A DNA stretch of 64,000 nt, taken from NCBI GenBank assembly GCA_040779345.1, contig JBFONU010000015.1, positions 26,642 to 90,641 of the forward strand. The letters are read 5' to 3'. Position numbers and translations under genes: made by a program. Within the stretch, counting starts at the first letter, position 1. Each line of letters begins with the position of its first letter. This DNA comes from Thalassotalea_H sp040779345 (lineage in GTDB: Bacteria; Pseudomonadota; Gammaproteobacteria; Enterobacterales; Alteromonadaceae). The notes beneath the pieces were generated by a model. That model was given only the letters and a program-made list of their open reading frames with translations. It was not told the DNA's origin and did not search any database. This document shows positions 63,925-64,000 of the stretch, piece by piece.

Positions 63925-64000
63925 TGGCGGAGTGGACGGGACTCGAACCCGCGACCCCCGGCGTGACAGGCCGGTATTCTAACCAACTGAACTACCACTC
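63925..64000 (-). tRNA. tRNA-Asp (anticodon GUC), truncated by window edge
   Basis: Read on the minus strand, the last 76 bases give a nearly complete tRNA: GTTAGAATACC (D arm side), CCTGTCACG with anticodon GTC, GGGTTCGAGTCCC (T arm) and the encoded 3' CCA at 63925-63927. It aligns with E. coli tRNA-Asp; the first base (G1) is beyond the window. Confidence 0.96.

Noticed and set aside
1..64000. CRISPR arrays, IS elements, integrases or prophage genes
   Set aside because: No spaced repeats, transposase, integrase or phage structural gene could be found anywhere in the window.

Overview
The window is AT-rich chromosomal DNA from a marine gammaproteobacterium of the order Alteromonadales, most likely Colwelliaceae (Colwellia/Thalassotalea type). 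This rests on the gene families (YdiJ, FadE, OxyR, BamC, ZipA, Hda and LpoB close to their gammaproteobacterial forms, Smc in place of MukB, DUF3392/DUF2066/DUF2069/COG3014 families) and on gene order; no species-level test was possible. The coding density is high and I see no phage, insertion sequence, CRISPR array or plasmid module. Layout: (1) 0.4-4.6 kb, a leucine-dehydrogenase-type amino acid dehydrogenase converges on the FAD/Fe-S D-2-hydroxyglutarate dehydrogenase YdiJ across a shared terminator. (2) 4.9-10.05 kb, an apparent four-gene envelope-to-c-di-GMP operon: an outer-membrane barrel protein, a short PstS-like periplasmic binding protein, a diguanylate cyclase with a periplasmic sensor, and a membrane EAL phosphodiesterase. 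(3) 10.2-13.9 kb, two secreted spondin-domain proteins in an operon with an OmpR-type response regulator and its kinase; three TCACAA direct repeats at an 11-bp period lie upstream. (4) 14.3-22.7 kb, a cell division and replication block: DUF3392, ligA, zipA, smc, divergent cysZ. (5) 22.9-27.3 kb, small accessory genes followed by a lipoprotein operon COG3014-ycfL-lpoB-glycine zipper. (6) 27.5-34.8 kb, housekeeping: greA, carB, carA, dapB, fklB. (7) 35.2-41.7 kb, panE-like, NhaC-like antiporter, bamC, gcvR, bcp, perM-like, TusA-like. (8) 41.7-49.1 kb, a conserved bepA-arsC-DUF2069/hda-DUF2066/purM-purN-DUF3108 block, preceded by an unrecognised 207-residue gene. (9) 49.2-55.5 kb, a membrane protein plus PAP2 pair, YafJ-type amidotransferase, a large U32 protein, a GST and oxyR. 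(10) 55.7-63.3 kb, a fatty-acid and aldehyde block: fadE, an acyltransferase, a TetR regulator, an aldehyde dehydrogenase and a second acyl-CoA dehydrogenase. The right edge cuts into tRNA-Asp on the minus strand. Working links: LigA, ZipA and Smc serve replication and division; CarA/CarB feed pyrimidine and arginine synthesis while PurM/PurN serve purines; LpoB, BamC, BepA and FklB belong to envelope biogenesis and folding. FadE and the second acyl-CoA dehydrogenase both carry FadR-like operators (TGGTC-N-GACC type), suggesting joint control by fatty acids. The least described pieces are the four-gene c-di-GMP module, the spondin/two-component operon with its tandem operator, and the gene at 41.7-42.35 kb with a weak ADP-ribosyltransferase-like N-terminal motif.
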